Shown here piece after piece: positions 57,170-64,000 of a stretch of 64,000 nucleotides of DNA (positions are counted from its first letter, which is position 1; every line of letters begins with the position of its first letter). The position numbers and the translations under genes are program-made. The notes below the pieces were generated by a model. It ran no database searches, was not told the origin of the DNA, and saw nothing but the letters and a program-made list of their open reading frames with translations. Source of the stretch: Streptomyces tendae (GTDB lineage: Bacteria; Actinomycetota; Actinomycetes; Streptomycetales; Streptomycetaceae); NCBI RefSeq assembly GCF_014650435.1, contig NZ_BMUY01000007.1, forward strand, positions 372,001 through 436,000, written 5' to 3'.

Positions 57170-58202
57170 GCTCAGGCGGGGACGCACTCGACGATGGACA
57201 TCAGGGAGGGGGTCGGCAGGATCCGGGTGACGGTGAAGCCGCCCTTGGTGAGGATGTCCTCGAACTCCGCCTGGGTCCGCTCCTTGCCGTCCACCACCGC
57301 GAGCATGGACACGTCGATGGTCTTGCTGGCGTGGGGTTGGTTGCCGGGTGGGATGACGGGGTCGACGACGAGGAGTTTGCTGTTGTCGTGGACGGCTTCG
57401 CGTACGGATTTGAGGATGCGCAGGCAGTCGGAGTCGCTCCAGTCGTGGAGGACGGATTTGAGGATGTAGTGGTCGGCTCCGGCGGGGACGTGTTCGAAGA
57501 AGTCGCCGGCTTGGACGGTCCAGCGTCCCGTGGTGTCGGGGGTGTCGAGTTGGTGTTCGTCGATGACGGATTGCTGGTCGTAGAGGGTGCCGGTGATGTG
57601 GGGGTGGGCGGTGAGGATTTCGCGCAGCAGGCTGCCGGTGCCGCCGCCGATGTCGATGACGCGGGCTCCGTCGGGGAAGTCGTAGCTGGTGGCGACATGT
57701 TCGTTCCACAGCCGGGAGAATCCGGCCGTACCGGCGTTGAAGACGGAGGCGGTTTCGGGGACGGTCTGGAGGTGGGCGAAGAAGCCGGCGCCGAAGATGT
57801 CGTCGAACACGGTCCGTCCCTGACGCACCGTGTCGTACATACGGGCGTACGGCCTCCAGAAGAGGTCTTCGCCGAGCATGAGGAAGGGGTCGTGGAGGGA
57901 TCCTGGGGCGTCGGTGCGCAGGAGGCCGGCCATGGGGGTGAGTGCGAAGCGACCGTGTTCGTCCTCGCGGAAGACTTCGCGGGTGGCGAGGTAGCGCAGC
58001 ACGCGGTGCAGGTGGGGGCCGTGCAGTCCGGTCTGTTCACCCAGTTCGGCCGCGGTGCGGGGGCCCTGGGCGAGGTGGTCGGCGATGCCTGCCTTGGTGA
58101 CCGTGTAGAGGCAGGCGGTGTACAGGTAGCCGTTCATGTGTTCCGACAGCTGCGCGCTCAGCTCGCTGGTGTCGCGCGGGGCGGACGTCATCGCGTACCT
58201 CC
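57170..58202. repeat. 1033-bp near-identical direct repeat, copy 1 (methyltransferase)
   Basis: Matches 59498-60530, same length and orientation, with only scattered single-base changes apart from a cluster of differences about 57247-57320. It covers a whole methyltransferase gene and 11 bp of its leader; similarity stops sharply on both sides. A recent tandem duplication flanking a P450 gene. Confidence 0.93.
57172..58191 (-). CDS. SAM-dependent O-methyltransferase (second of three), duplicated
   Basis: 339-residue plant-type O-methyltransferase: dimerisation domain (GYLYTACLYTVTKAGIADHLAQGP), SAM site ARVIDIGGGTGSLLREIL, and LKSVLHDWSDSD with the putative catalytic His. Nearly identical to 59500-60519 except near residues 289-312, where it reads SMLAVVDGKERTQ. 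The centre of the gene uses CAA, GAA and AAA codons far more than its neighbours, suggesting separate origin. The changed segment lies in the region that shapes the substrate pocket in this family, so the two probably methylate different hydroxyls. Confidence 0.93.
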   Translation of the reverse strand: MTSAPRDTSELSAQLSEHMNGYLYTACLYTVTKAGIADHLAQGPRTAAELGEQTGLHGPHLHRVLRYLATREVFREDEHGRFALTPMAGLLRTDAPGSLHDPFLMLGEDLFWRPYARMYDTVRQGRTVFDDIFGAGFFAHLQTVPETASVFNAGTAGFSRLWNEHVATSYDFPDGARVIDIGGGTGSLLREILTAHPHITGTLYDQQSVIDEHQLDTPDTTGRWTVQAGDFFEHVPAGADHYILKSVLHDWSDSDCLRILKSVREAVHDNSKLLVVDPVIPPGNQPHASKTIDVSMLAVVDGKERTQAEFEDILTKGGFTVTRILPTPSLMSIVECVPA

Positions 58203-58242
58203 AGAGGAAGGAGAAGGTGGCAGGGACGGGTGCTCGGGACGG

Positions 58243-59466
58243 TTACGAACCGGTGCGGCTCGCGGCACGAACCCGGACCGGGAGGTGGGGCAGGCCGCGC
58301 ATCATCACGCTCGGGTACCAGGCCAGCCCGGCGGGATCGGCGTCGAGGGCAAGGTCCGGGCAGCGTTCCAGCAGGGAACGGACTGCGGTCTTGGCCTCCA
58401 GCCTGGCCAGCGGGGCACCGAAACAGGCGTGAATGCCGTGCCCGAAGGCCAGATGACCGGCCGCCTCACGCCGGATGTCGAAGCGGTCCGGATCCGAGAA
58501 GCGGCTCGGATCGCGGTTGGCGGGAGTGTTCCCGATGAGCACGAGTTCGCCCCCGCCGGGGATGGTCCTGCCGCCGATCCGCACGGGCTCCGTGGTGAAG
58601 CGGTGCAGGGAGGTTCCGGTCGGACCGCTGTGCCGCAGCATCTCCTCGACGGCCCCGTCCAGGAGCGAGAAGTCGGCGCGCAGTTCGCTCAGCTGGTCGG
58701 GATGCCGGAGTAGTGCGAGCATGCCGTTGGAGAGAAGACTGGTGGTCGTCTCGTGCCCGGCGACAAGGAGCAGCACGGCAAGACCCACCATCTCGGCGTC
58801 GGACAGGGCGTCCTCGTCCTCCTCGCGCCGGCGCACGAGCCCGCTGAGTAGGTCGTCACCCGGGTGCACGCGCTTGTCGGCCAGCAATGCCTTGAGATAG
58901 TCGTCCAGTTCGGCGAGAGCCGCCTCGGCCTCGGCGCCGTTCCACTGCTTGGTCACCAGCGTGGTCCAGTGGTGGAACTTGTCACGGTCGCTGAACGGGA
59001 CCCCGAGCAGTTCGCAGATGATGGCCGCGGGCAGGGGGAACGCGAAGTCCTTGACGAGGTCGGCACGGCCGTCCGGGCGGGCGAGCATCGAGTCGATCAG
59101 CTCGTCGGTGACCTTCTGCACCCGGGGCCCGAGCGCCTGGACACGCCGTGGAGTGAACTCCCTGACCACCAGCTTGCGCAGCCTCGTGTGCCGGGGCGGA
59201 TCAGAGATCAGCATGTGAGGACTGGACCAGGGGTCGTCGTCCGTGCCCGCGGCACCGGGAGAGTTGCGCCAGTCGTTCGACAGACGGGGGTCGGACAGCG
59301 CTGCCCTGGCCTCCTCGTAGCCCACGACGAGCCATGCGGCGAAACCCTCCGGCAGCAACACCCGGTGCACAGGCCCTTGCCTGCGCAGCTCTGCGTACGT
59401 CGGATGCGGATCGCGTGCGAAGTCCGCCCCCAGCGCGGCCAGATCGACGATCGGCTCTTCACTCAT
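58243..59466 (-). CDS. Cytochrome P450 monooxygenase (fourth of four)
   Basis: Class I P450, 407 residues: I-helix LLLVAGHETTTS, K-helix EEMLRH, heme loop AFGHGIHACFGAPLARLE. ATG 59464-59466. Sits exactly between the two duplicated methyltransferase genes on the same strand, so oxidation and methylation at one site may be coordinated. Resembles the P450 at 26844-28070 in layout (both end in a LxxLPVR segment). Confidence 0.94.
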   Translation of the reverse strand: MSEEPIVDLAALGADFARDPHPTYAELRRQGPVHRVLLPEGFAAWLVVGYEEARAALSDPRLSNDWRNSPGAAGTDDDPWSSPHMLISDPPRHTRLRKLVVREFTPRRVQALGPRVQKVTDELIDSMLARPDGRADLVKDFAFPLPAAIICELLGVPFSDRDKFHHWTTLVTKQWNGAEAEAALAELDDYLKALLADKRVHPGDDLLSGLVRRREEDEDALSDAEMVGLAVLLLVAGHETTTSLLSNGMLALLRHPDQLSELRADFSLLDGAVEEMLRHSGPTGTSLHRFTTEPVRIGGRTIPGGGELVLIGNTPANRDPSRFSDPDRFDIRREAAGHLAFGHGIHACFGAPLARLEAKTAVRSLLERCPDLALDADPAGLAWYPSVMMRGLPHLPVRVRAASRTGS

Positions 59467-59497
59467 CCCGGCAACCTCCTCCGAACCCGGGCACCCC

Positions 59498-60530
59498 GCT
59501 CAGGCGGGAACGCACTCGACGATGGACATCAGGGAGGGGGTCGGCAGGATCCGGGTGACGGTGAAGCCGCCCTTGCTCAGGACGTCCTCGAACTCCGCCT
59601 GGGTCCGCTCCTTGCCGTCGTGGATGACCATCATCATCGCGTCGATGGTCTTGCTGGCGTGGGGTTGGTTGCCGGGTGGGATGACGGGGTCGACGACGAG
59701 GAGTTTGCTGTTGTCGTGGACGGCTTCGCGTACGGATTTGAGGATGCGCAGGCAGTCGGAGTCGCTCCAGTCGTGGAGGACGGATTTGAGGATGTAGTGG
59801 TCGGCTCCGGCGGGGACGTGTTCGAAGAAGTCGCCGGCTTGGACGGTCCAGCGTCCCGTGGTGTCGGGGGTGTCGAGTTGGTGTTCGTCGATGACGGATT
59901 GCTGGTCGTAGAGGGTGCCGGTGATGTGGGGGTGGGCGGTGAGGATTTCGCGCAGCAGGCTGCCGGTGCCGCCGCCGATGTCGATGACGCGGGCTCCGTC
60001 GGGGAAGTCGTAGCTGGTGGCGACATGTTCGTTCCACAGCCGGGAGAATCCGGCCGTACCGGCGTTGAAGACGGAGGCGGTTTCGGGGACGGTCTGGAGG
60101 TGGGCGAAGAAGCCGGCGCCGAAGATGTCGTCGAACACGGTCCGTCCCTGACGCACCGTGTCGTACATACGGGCGTACGGCCTCCAGAAGAGGTCTTCGC
60201 CGAGCATGAGGAAGGGGTCGTGGAGGGATCCTGGGGCGTCGGTGCGCAGGAGGCCGGCCATGGGGGTGAGTGCGAAGCGGCCGTGTTCGTCCTCGCGGAA
60301 GACTTCGCGGGTGGCGAGGTAGCGCAGCACGCGGTGCAGGTGGGGGCCGTGCAGTCCGGTCTGTTCACCCAGTTCGGCCGCGGTGCGGGGGCCCTGGACG
60401 AGGTGGTCGGCGATGCCTGCCTTGGTGACCGTGTAGAGGCAGGCGGTGTACAGGTAGCCGTTCATGTGTTCCGACAGCTGCGCGCTCAGCTCGCTGGTGT
60501 CGCGCGGGGCGGACGTCATCGCGTACCTCC
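59498..60530. repeat. 1033-bp near-identical direct repeat, copy 2 (methyltransferase)
   Basis: Second copy of the segment at 57170-58202. Recombination between the copies would delete the P450 gene and leave one methyltransferase; gene conversion probably keeps them alike. Confidence 0.93.
59500..60519 (-). CDS. SAM-dependent O-methyltransferase (third of three), duplicated
   Basis: 339-residue near-copy of the gene at 57172-58191. The main difference is a short block reading AMMMVIHDGKERTQAEFEDVLSKGG instead of SMLAVVDGKERTQAEFEDILTKGG, plus A-to-V at HLVQGP. All SAM and catalytic motifs are intact, so it should be active. ATG 60519 chosen to match the twin gene; the frame is open further upstream without homology. 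Last minus-strand gene of the cluster side. Confidence 0.93.
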   Translation of the reverse strand: MTSAPRDTSELSAQLSEHMNGYLYTACLYTVTKAGIADHLVQGPRTAAELGEQTGLHGPHLHRVLRYLATREVFREDEHGRFALTPMAGLLRTDAPGSLHDPFLMLGEDLFWRPYARMYDTVRQGRTVFDDIFGAGFFAHLQTVPETASVFNAGTAGFSRLWNEHVATSYDFPDGARVIDIGGGTGSLLREILTAHPHITGTLYDQQSVIDEHQLDTPDTTGRWTVQAGDFFEHVPAGADHYILKSVLHDWSDSDCLRILKSVREAVHDNSKLLVVDPVIPPGNQPHASKTIDAMMMVIHDGKERTQAEFEDVLSKGGFTVTRILPTPSLMSIVECVPA

Positions 60531-60753
60531 GGAAGGTCACAGAAGTCCCGTGGGCGGGCACTCGGTACGGGCCCACCCTGGCCGAGGAGGCATGAGCGAG
60601 GGCACAGTACGCCTCGCACGACGCATGAACGCGCGGTGTGGCGCACCCCGGCACGGGCCCCTTGCGCACGGCGTTCACCCGTTCTGATGGGACGGTGGTG
60701 CCGACCGGCAATCAGGTCATGCAACGGCCTAGATGTGCTCTACGGTCGGGCGC

Positions 60754-61281
60754 GTGACACCGAACCCTCACAGCCCCGCTACCGATGTGGCGGCCGACCG
60801 CGGCGAACTGTTGCGGGCGCTCGCCGAGCAACGTGAACTGCTGCTCATCACCGTCAAGGGGATCACGGACGCGCAGGCCATACGGCGCACCGTCCCGAGC
60901 GAACTCACGCTGGGCGGGATCATCAAGCACCTGGCCCGCGGCGAGCGGGTGTGGGCCGAGATCCTGGTCAGAAGGGACGGCGAACTGCCCGAAGGGATGC
61001 TCGACACGGGGCAGTACCGCATGAACGGGGGAGAACGGCTCTCGGACCTGCTGGAGATGTACGAGGCAGCGGCGCGCGAGATTGAGAAGGTCGTGAACGA
61101 ACTGGAGGACTTCGGAGGAAGCGTTCGGCTCCCCAAGACTCCCTGGTCCCCGCCGGAGCCGGAGTACTGGCCGGTCCGCCGAGTCCTGCTGCACCTGATC
61201 AGGGAGACGGCGCAGCACGCGGGCCACGCGGACATCATCCGGGAAGCACTGGACGGGGCCAGCACCACGGCCCAGCGCTGA
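60754..61281 (+). CDS. DinB-fold (DUF664) protein, possible mycothiol-dependent transferase
   Basis: 175-residue four-helix DinB/DUF664 protein with the usual His residues: His59 in GGIIKHLARGERVW and the C-terminal HLIRETAQHAGHADIIREALDG. The fold includes metal-dependent mycothiol S-transferases, so a detoxifying role toward an electrophilic epoxide product is conceivable. GTG 60754 is chosen because TACGGT (60741-60746), fitting TANNNT, ends exactly 7 nt before it, the signature of a leaderless mRNA. ATG 60733 is an upstream alternative. Function not proven. Confidence 0.82.
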   Translation: MTPNPHSPATDVAADRGELLRALAEQRELLLITVKGITDAQAIRRTVPSELTLGGIIKHLARGERVWAEILVRRDGELPEGMLDTGQYRMNGGERLSDLLEMYEAAAREIEKVVNELEDFGGSVRLPKTPWSPPEPEYWPVRRVLLHLIRETAQHAGHADIIREALDGASTTAQR

Positions 61282-61983
61282 TCCAGCTCAGGTGCGCCGT
61301 CCCGGAGCAGTCCCACGGATGCCGCCGCGCACCGCACAGCAGTTGACAGAACACACCTCGCGGGCAGACCCGCGGAATCCCCGGCTCGCCATCGGCGACG
61401 AACCGTCGCGGGTGGTCACCACAGCTCATCAGACATGATCCACGGTGGCGTTCCCGCACGGAACAGAACACTCAACCGACGAGGAAGAAGACGGCCGCGC
61501 GGTGCGAGGGCATCGGCTTCAACGGTTCCGCCGCGGGGCCGGACCCCCGCCACCGTCGGCGCGGGACTCGCCTCTCCAGGAGTTGGCTGCGAAAGGCGGT
61601 CGCCGCACGTCGCCTTGATCTTGTCGTTGCGGTTGCTGACGAGCCCACACCGTTGATCCGGTCCTGTCCCGTGCTCTGACTGCGCCACCGCTACGAAGCG
61701 CGAGGTGGCACTGGCACGTCGGCTTCGCCCCTTCCCGCGGCAACTCGCTGATCCGAGGCGATCAGTCTTCCGACAGAACCCCGCTTTCGAGTTCACCAAT
61801 CGAAGTGCGCGCCACCATCGTCCATTTCTCTGCGCCAGATCCTCACGGCCGTCGACTGGTGGGATCGCAGACTGTAGTTGCGGTAGCTTTCCAGGAGATT
61901 CGTGGGATGCTCAACGAGCCTGGATAGTAGGTAATTCAGTGACCGGGTGGCTGTACGGGCATGTGTGTGGGTACCATCCGGCC
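61282..61983. other. Cluster-edge stretch without a supported gene
   Basis: About 700 bp with no convincing coding sequence on either strand. Base composition becomes less extreme from about 61850. It seems to be the junction between the biosynthetic cluster and unrelated DNA. TACCAT at 61972-61977, 6 nt before the lsr2-like ATG, fits a -10 box for leaderless transcription. Confidence 0.5.
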
Positions 61984-62316
61984 ATGGCTCAGAAAATTGT
62001 GACTGTTTTCACAGACGACCTCACCGGCAAAGAATCTGACGCAGTGCAGACCCACACCTTTTCCCTGGACGGGGTCAACTACGAGATCGACCTCGCCTCG
62101 GAGAACTACGACAAGCTATTCGATGCACTTGCTCCCTTCATCGACAGTGGCCGGAAGACCGGACGGGCGAAGGTTTCGAGGGGGTCCCGCCGAGGCGCGG
62201 TTGACGGACCGAGCGCTGAAGAGTTGCGAGCGTGGGCCCGGGAGAACAACTACCAGGTCAACGACCGCGGGCGAGTCCCGGCCAGCATCCGTGAGGCTTA
62301 CGAGAAGGCTCACTGA
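61984..62316 (+). CDS. lsr2: Lsr2-like nucleoid-associated protein
   Basis: 110-residue Lsr2 family DNA-bridging xenogeneic silencer. N-terminal dimerisation domain (MAQKIVTVFTDDLTGKESDAVQTHTFSLDGVNYEIDL, LFDALAPFIDSGRKTG) and C-terminal AT-hook-like DNA-binding domain (AEELRAWARENNYQVNDRGRVPASIREAYEKAH, with the RGR motif). Likely represses horizontally acquired AT-rich DNA. A second, cluster-edge copy rather than the housekeeping one is likely, given the mobile-element debris beside it. Confidence 0.95.
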   Translation: MAQKIVTVFTDDLTGKESDAVQTHTFSLDGVNYEIDLASENYDKLFDALAPFIDSGRKTGRAKVSRGSRRGAVDGPSAEELRAWARENNYQVNDRGRVPASIREAYEKAH

Positions 62317-62576
62317 GTGCTTTTGGAGTATGGGCTGAGGTGACTTGGACGAGGCAATGGAAGGGATTGCGTGGCGGCGACGTCGCCCAGGAGTCGTCCA
62401 CCTTTCTGGTGAGCCACGTCCAGCCCGCCGACGGCGCAGATGCTCTCTCGGAGATGCAGTCGACCTCCTGGCCGGTGAAAAGGGCCGCCGCGTCTGCCCG
62501 GAAGGGCAGGCGTGGTGACGTTCGGAGGCATTTTCCAGGCGTTCGACGGTCATGTCCCTTGTCGTGGTGTAGGCGA

Positions 62577-62836
62577 TCAGTCGTTTGATGCGGTCGGCAG
62601 GACGATCGTGTCGTCGGGATAGAGGGCGTCCATGCTCTCGTTGGAGAGGTAGCGGCCGGGGAAAGGCAATCCACTCGTCGTGGAGTTCGGCGAGGACCGC
62701 GGTGGCCAGGCGGAGGACCGCGGGCGGGTTCGGGAAGACCTGGACGACGTCGGTGCGGCGTTTGATCTCCCGGTTCAGCCGCTCCAGCGGGTTCGTCGAC
62801 TGGATCTTCTTCCAGTGCTGGTGGGGGAAGTCCGCG
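62577..62836 (-). pseudogene. IS256-type transposase remnant, frameshifted and truncated
   Basis: The minus strand encodes the C-terminal end of an IS256/mutator-type transposase: HWKKI, STNPLERLNREIKRRTDVV, FPNPPAVLRLATAVLAE and HDEW. A frameshift at a C-run near 62664 moves the rest to another frame (GRYLSNESMDALYPDD), ending at 62577. The N-terminal catalytic part is missing, the homology stopping where an unrelated fragment begins. Non-functional. Confidence 0.8.
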
Positions 62837-63045
62837 ACTCCGCCAAGGTGACCGACTTCGCCCAGCGCGGCGTCGTTGTCCGCCACGCCGACTACACCGA
62901 CCGCTCCACCTACCGCGACGCCGTAGACGGCGTGGAGCGGCTGCTGCTGATCTCCACGCCCGGAGCGGGCGCCACCGACACCCGCCACGCGAACGTGGTC
63001 GGGGCCGCAGTGGATGCGGGCGTACGCTGTCACGACCAGCAGTAG
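62830..63045 (+). pseudogene. Fragment of an NmrA/QOR2-like NAD(P)-binding protein
   Basis: Plus-strand fragment beginning VRDSAKVTDFAQRGVVVRHADYTD and continuing to DGVERLLLISTPGAGATDT and HANVVGAAVDAGV. This matches the middle of NAD(P)H-binding atypical SDRs. The cofactor-binding N-terminus and the C-terminal half are absent. It joins the transposase remnant directly, suggesting rearrangement. Confidence 0.7.
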
Positions 63046-63211
63046 GTAAAGCCTGCGCCGGCTGCTTCAGAGCCTCTGACCTGCGGCGTCGCGACTAGCG
63101 CTGGACGACTCTCTGAAGCGTCTGACCTGCTGTTTCTTTGATGTGAGGTCCTCTGAGCTGGTACGTCGCAACTTAGTCCGGACTCACATCAACTGCTTTC
63201 GGACGCAGTAA

Positions 63212-63475
63212 GAGGCAGCGGCCGAGCGGGCCTTCAACCGCGGCCTGCGCGCCGCCCGTCAGTACCACCAGCGCCACGGGCACCTCGACATGCCCAAGGA
63301 CCACACCGAAGAGATCCTCGGCGACCAGGTCCACCTCGGCGCCTGGCTGATCCGGCGGCGCAGGGACAGCGCCCAGATGACACCCCGCCAGCAAGCCGGC
63401 CTCAAGGCTCTCGGCTTCGAGACGATGCCCGTCTTCCTGCCGCCCGCGCAGCCGCTTCGGGACACGGCCGCCTGA
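63212..63475 (+). pseudogene. Helicase-associated (HA) domain fragment
   Basis: Open from 63212 after a stop at 63209-63211, the frame gives one helicase-associated repeat: FNRGLRAARQYHQRHGH, LGAWLIRRRRDSAQMTPRQQAGLKALGF, then a short tail. Such repeats occur in tandem at the C-terminus of large actinobacterial helicases. No start codon or helicase core precedes it, so it is a truncated remnant. The direct repeat TCTGACCTGC (63075-63084 and 63121-63130) lies just upstream. Confidence 0.65.
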
Positions 63476-63508
63476 ACCAGCGATGACACTCCGCCGGACG
63501 GGCGAACG

Positions 63509-64000
63509 TCAGCCCCTACCCATGCCGGCCGAGAAGTAGAAGACGCGCGAGCCGCGCTTGGACCGCCCGACCCGCCCCTGCGCGACCAGCGCTTCCAACG
63601 CGTGACGCATCGCAGGCTCCTTGATCCTCCGGCCCGGGTGCGCCCGGGCCAGTGCGGTGGCGACGTCGTGCGACGAGCAGGGCTCGCCCCGCCTTTTCAG
63701 CTCATCGGCCACCAGATCCCGAAGCGTCGGCGCCTTCTTCCCTGCCTCCGGTGCCCCGTCACCCCGGCCACAATCCCTAGCGGCACCGTCGCCGGTGTGC
63801 GGCACTCCGTCGGACACAAGCGGAGCGGCAGGACTGCTGCCGGTCGTGGCTGCACCGTCCGGCCCCGGCTCCGGGCAGGCGGCGGGGGAGTGACCCGACA
63901 GGGCCTCCCGCATGCTCAGTAGCAGCGTGTGATTGCCCTCCAGGGTGTGCAGCTGATCCTGCAACGCGGTGATCTCCGCGCGGACACGCTCGCGATCCTT
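63509..64000 (-). CDS. Unknown protein with coiled coil and C-terminal winged-helix-like domain, 5' end outside window
   Basis: The frame is open to the window end. Its first visible part (RERVRAEITALQDQLHTLEGNHTLLLSMREAL) is a probable coiled coil, followed by an Ala/Gly/Pro-rich linker and a C-terminal domain (LRDLVADELKRRGEPCSSHDVATALARAH, ALEALVAQGRVGRSKRGSRVFYF) that looks like a winged helix for DNA binding. An internal ATG at 63964 is not necessarily the start. Family not recognised; common in regions with mobile elements. Confidence 0.6.
   Translation of the reverse strand, partial: KDRERVRAEITALQDQLHTLEGNHTLLLSMREALSGHSPAACPEPGPDGAATTGSSPAAPLVSDGVPHTGDGAARDCGRGDGAPEAGKKAPTLRDLVADELKRRGEPCSSHDVATALARAHPGRRIKEPAMRHALEALVAQGRVGRSKRGSRVFYFSAGMGRG

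Noticed and set aside
61416..61799. Minus-strand frame of about 127 codons at the cluster edge
   Set aside because: No family resemblance, no ribosome site and no context; left as unassigned intergenic DNA.

Overview
The DNA is very GC-rich. It carries GTG and TTG starts, in-frame TTA leucine codons in two regulators, SARP-type activators and an Lsr2-like protein. All of this points to Streptomyces or a close actinobacterium. Roughly the first 61.3 kb is one continuous type II polyketide biosynthetic gene cluster. The last 2.7 kb is a boundary with an lsr2-like gene and fragments of mobile and degraded genes. No rRNA, tRNA or CRISPR array was seen.

Layout. 1-2.9 kb: a SARP activator cut by the window edge, a START-fold protein and a hydroxymethylbilane synthase homologue. 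3.0-7.2 kb: dTDP-sugar activation (RmlB, RmlA) and a thiamine-diphosphate E1 alpha/beta pair. 7.3-12.0 kb: the minimal PKS on the minus strand (KS-alpha, chain-length factor, ACP, discrete acyltransferase, a coupled 63-aa ORF). 12.7-15.9 kb: a second SARP and a histidine kinase/response regulator pair. 15.9-22.8 kb: an apparent starter-unit and first-cyclisation block (acyl-AMP ligase, aromatase/cyclase, KASIII-like protein, citramalate synthase, alpha-methylacyl-CoA racemase). 23-34.3 kb: SDR, exporter, MDR reductase, two P450s, ferredoxin, an AlkZ-like DNA glycosylase, an alpha/beta-hydrolase lacking its serine, and an epoxide hydrolase. 34.4-40 kb: deoxysugar genes (4-ketoreductase, epimerase, C-methyltransferase, 2,3-dehydratase, 3-ketoreductase). 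40-42.7 kb: MFS exporter and WYL regulator. 42.8-49.5 kb: P450, two SnoaL-like proteins, flavin monooxygenase with flavin reductase, SRPBCC protein, ActIII-type ketoreductase, metallo-beta-lactamase-fold protein. 49.6-61.3 kb: two glycosyltransferases, three O-methyltransferases (two nearly identical), a second AlkZ-like glycosylase, a sugar O-acyltransferase, a P450 and a DinB-fold protein.

How the genes work together. A branched C5 starter (probably 2-methylbutyryl) would be supplied through the citramalate/isoleucine route, epimerised by the racemase and loaded by the KASIII/AT pair. It is then extended by KS/CLF/ACP, folded by ActIII-type KR and several cyclases, oxidised by four P450s and a two-component flavin oxygenase, O-methylated, and decorated with 2,6-dideoxysugars. 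One sugar is C-methylated and one may carry a two-carbon branch from the E1 pair. Two exporters and two AlkZ-type DNA glycosylases would give self-protection. The starter logic, the sugar genes and the paired QxQ and HxQ glycosylases together match what I know of the trioxacarcin / LL-D49194 family of DNA-alkylating spiro-epoxide antibiotics. That assignment is an inference from gene content; no database search was possible, and I cannot decide between the family members.
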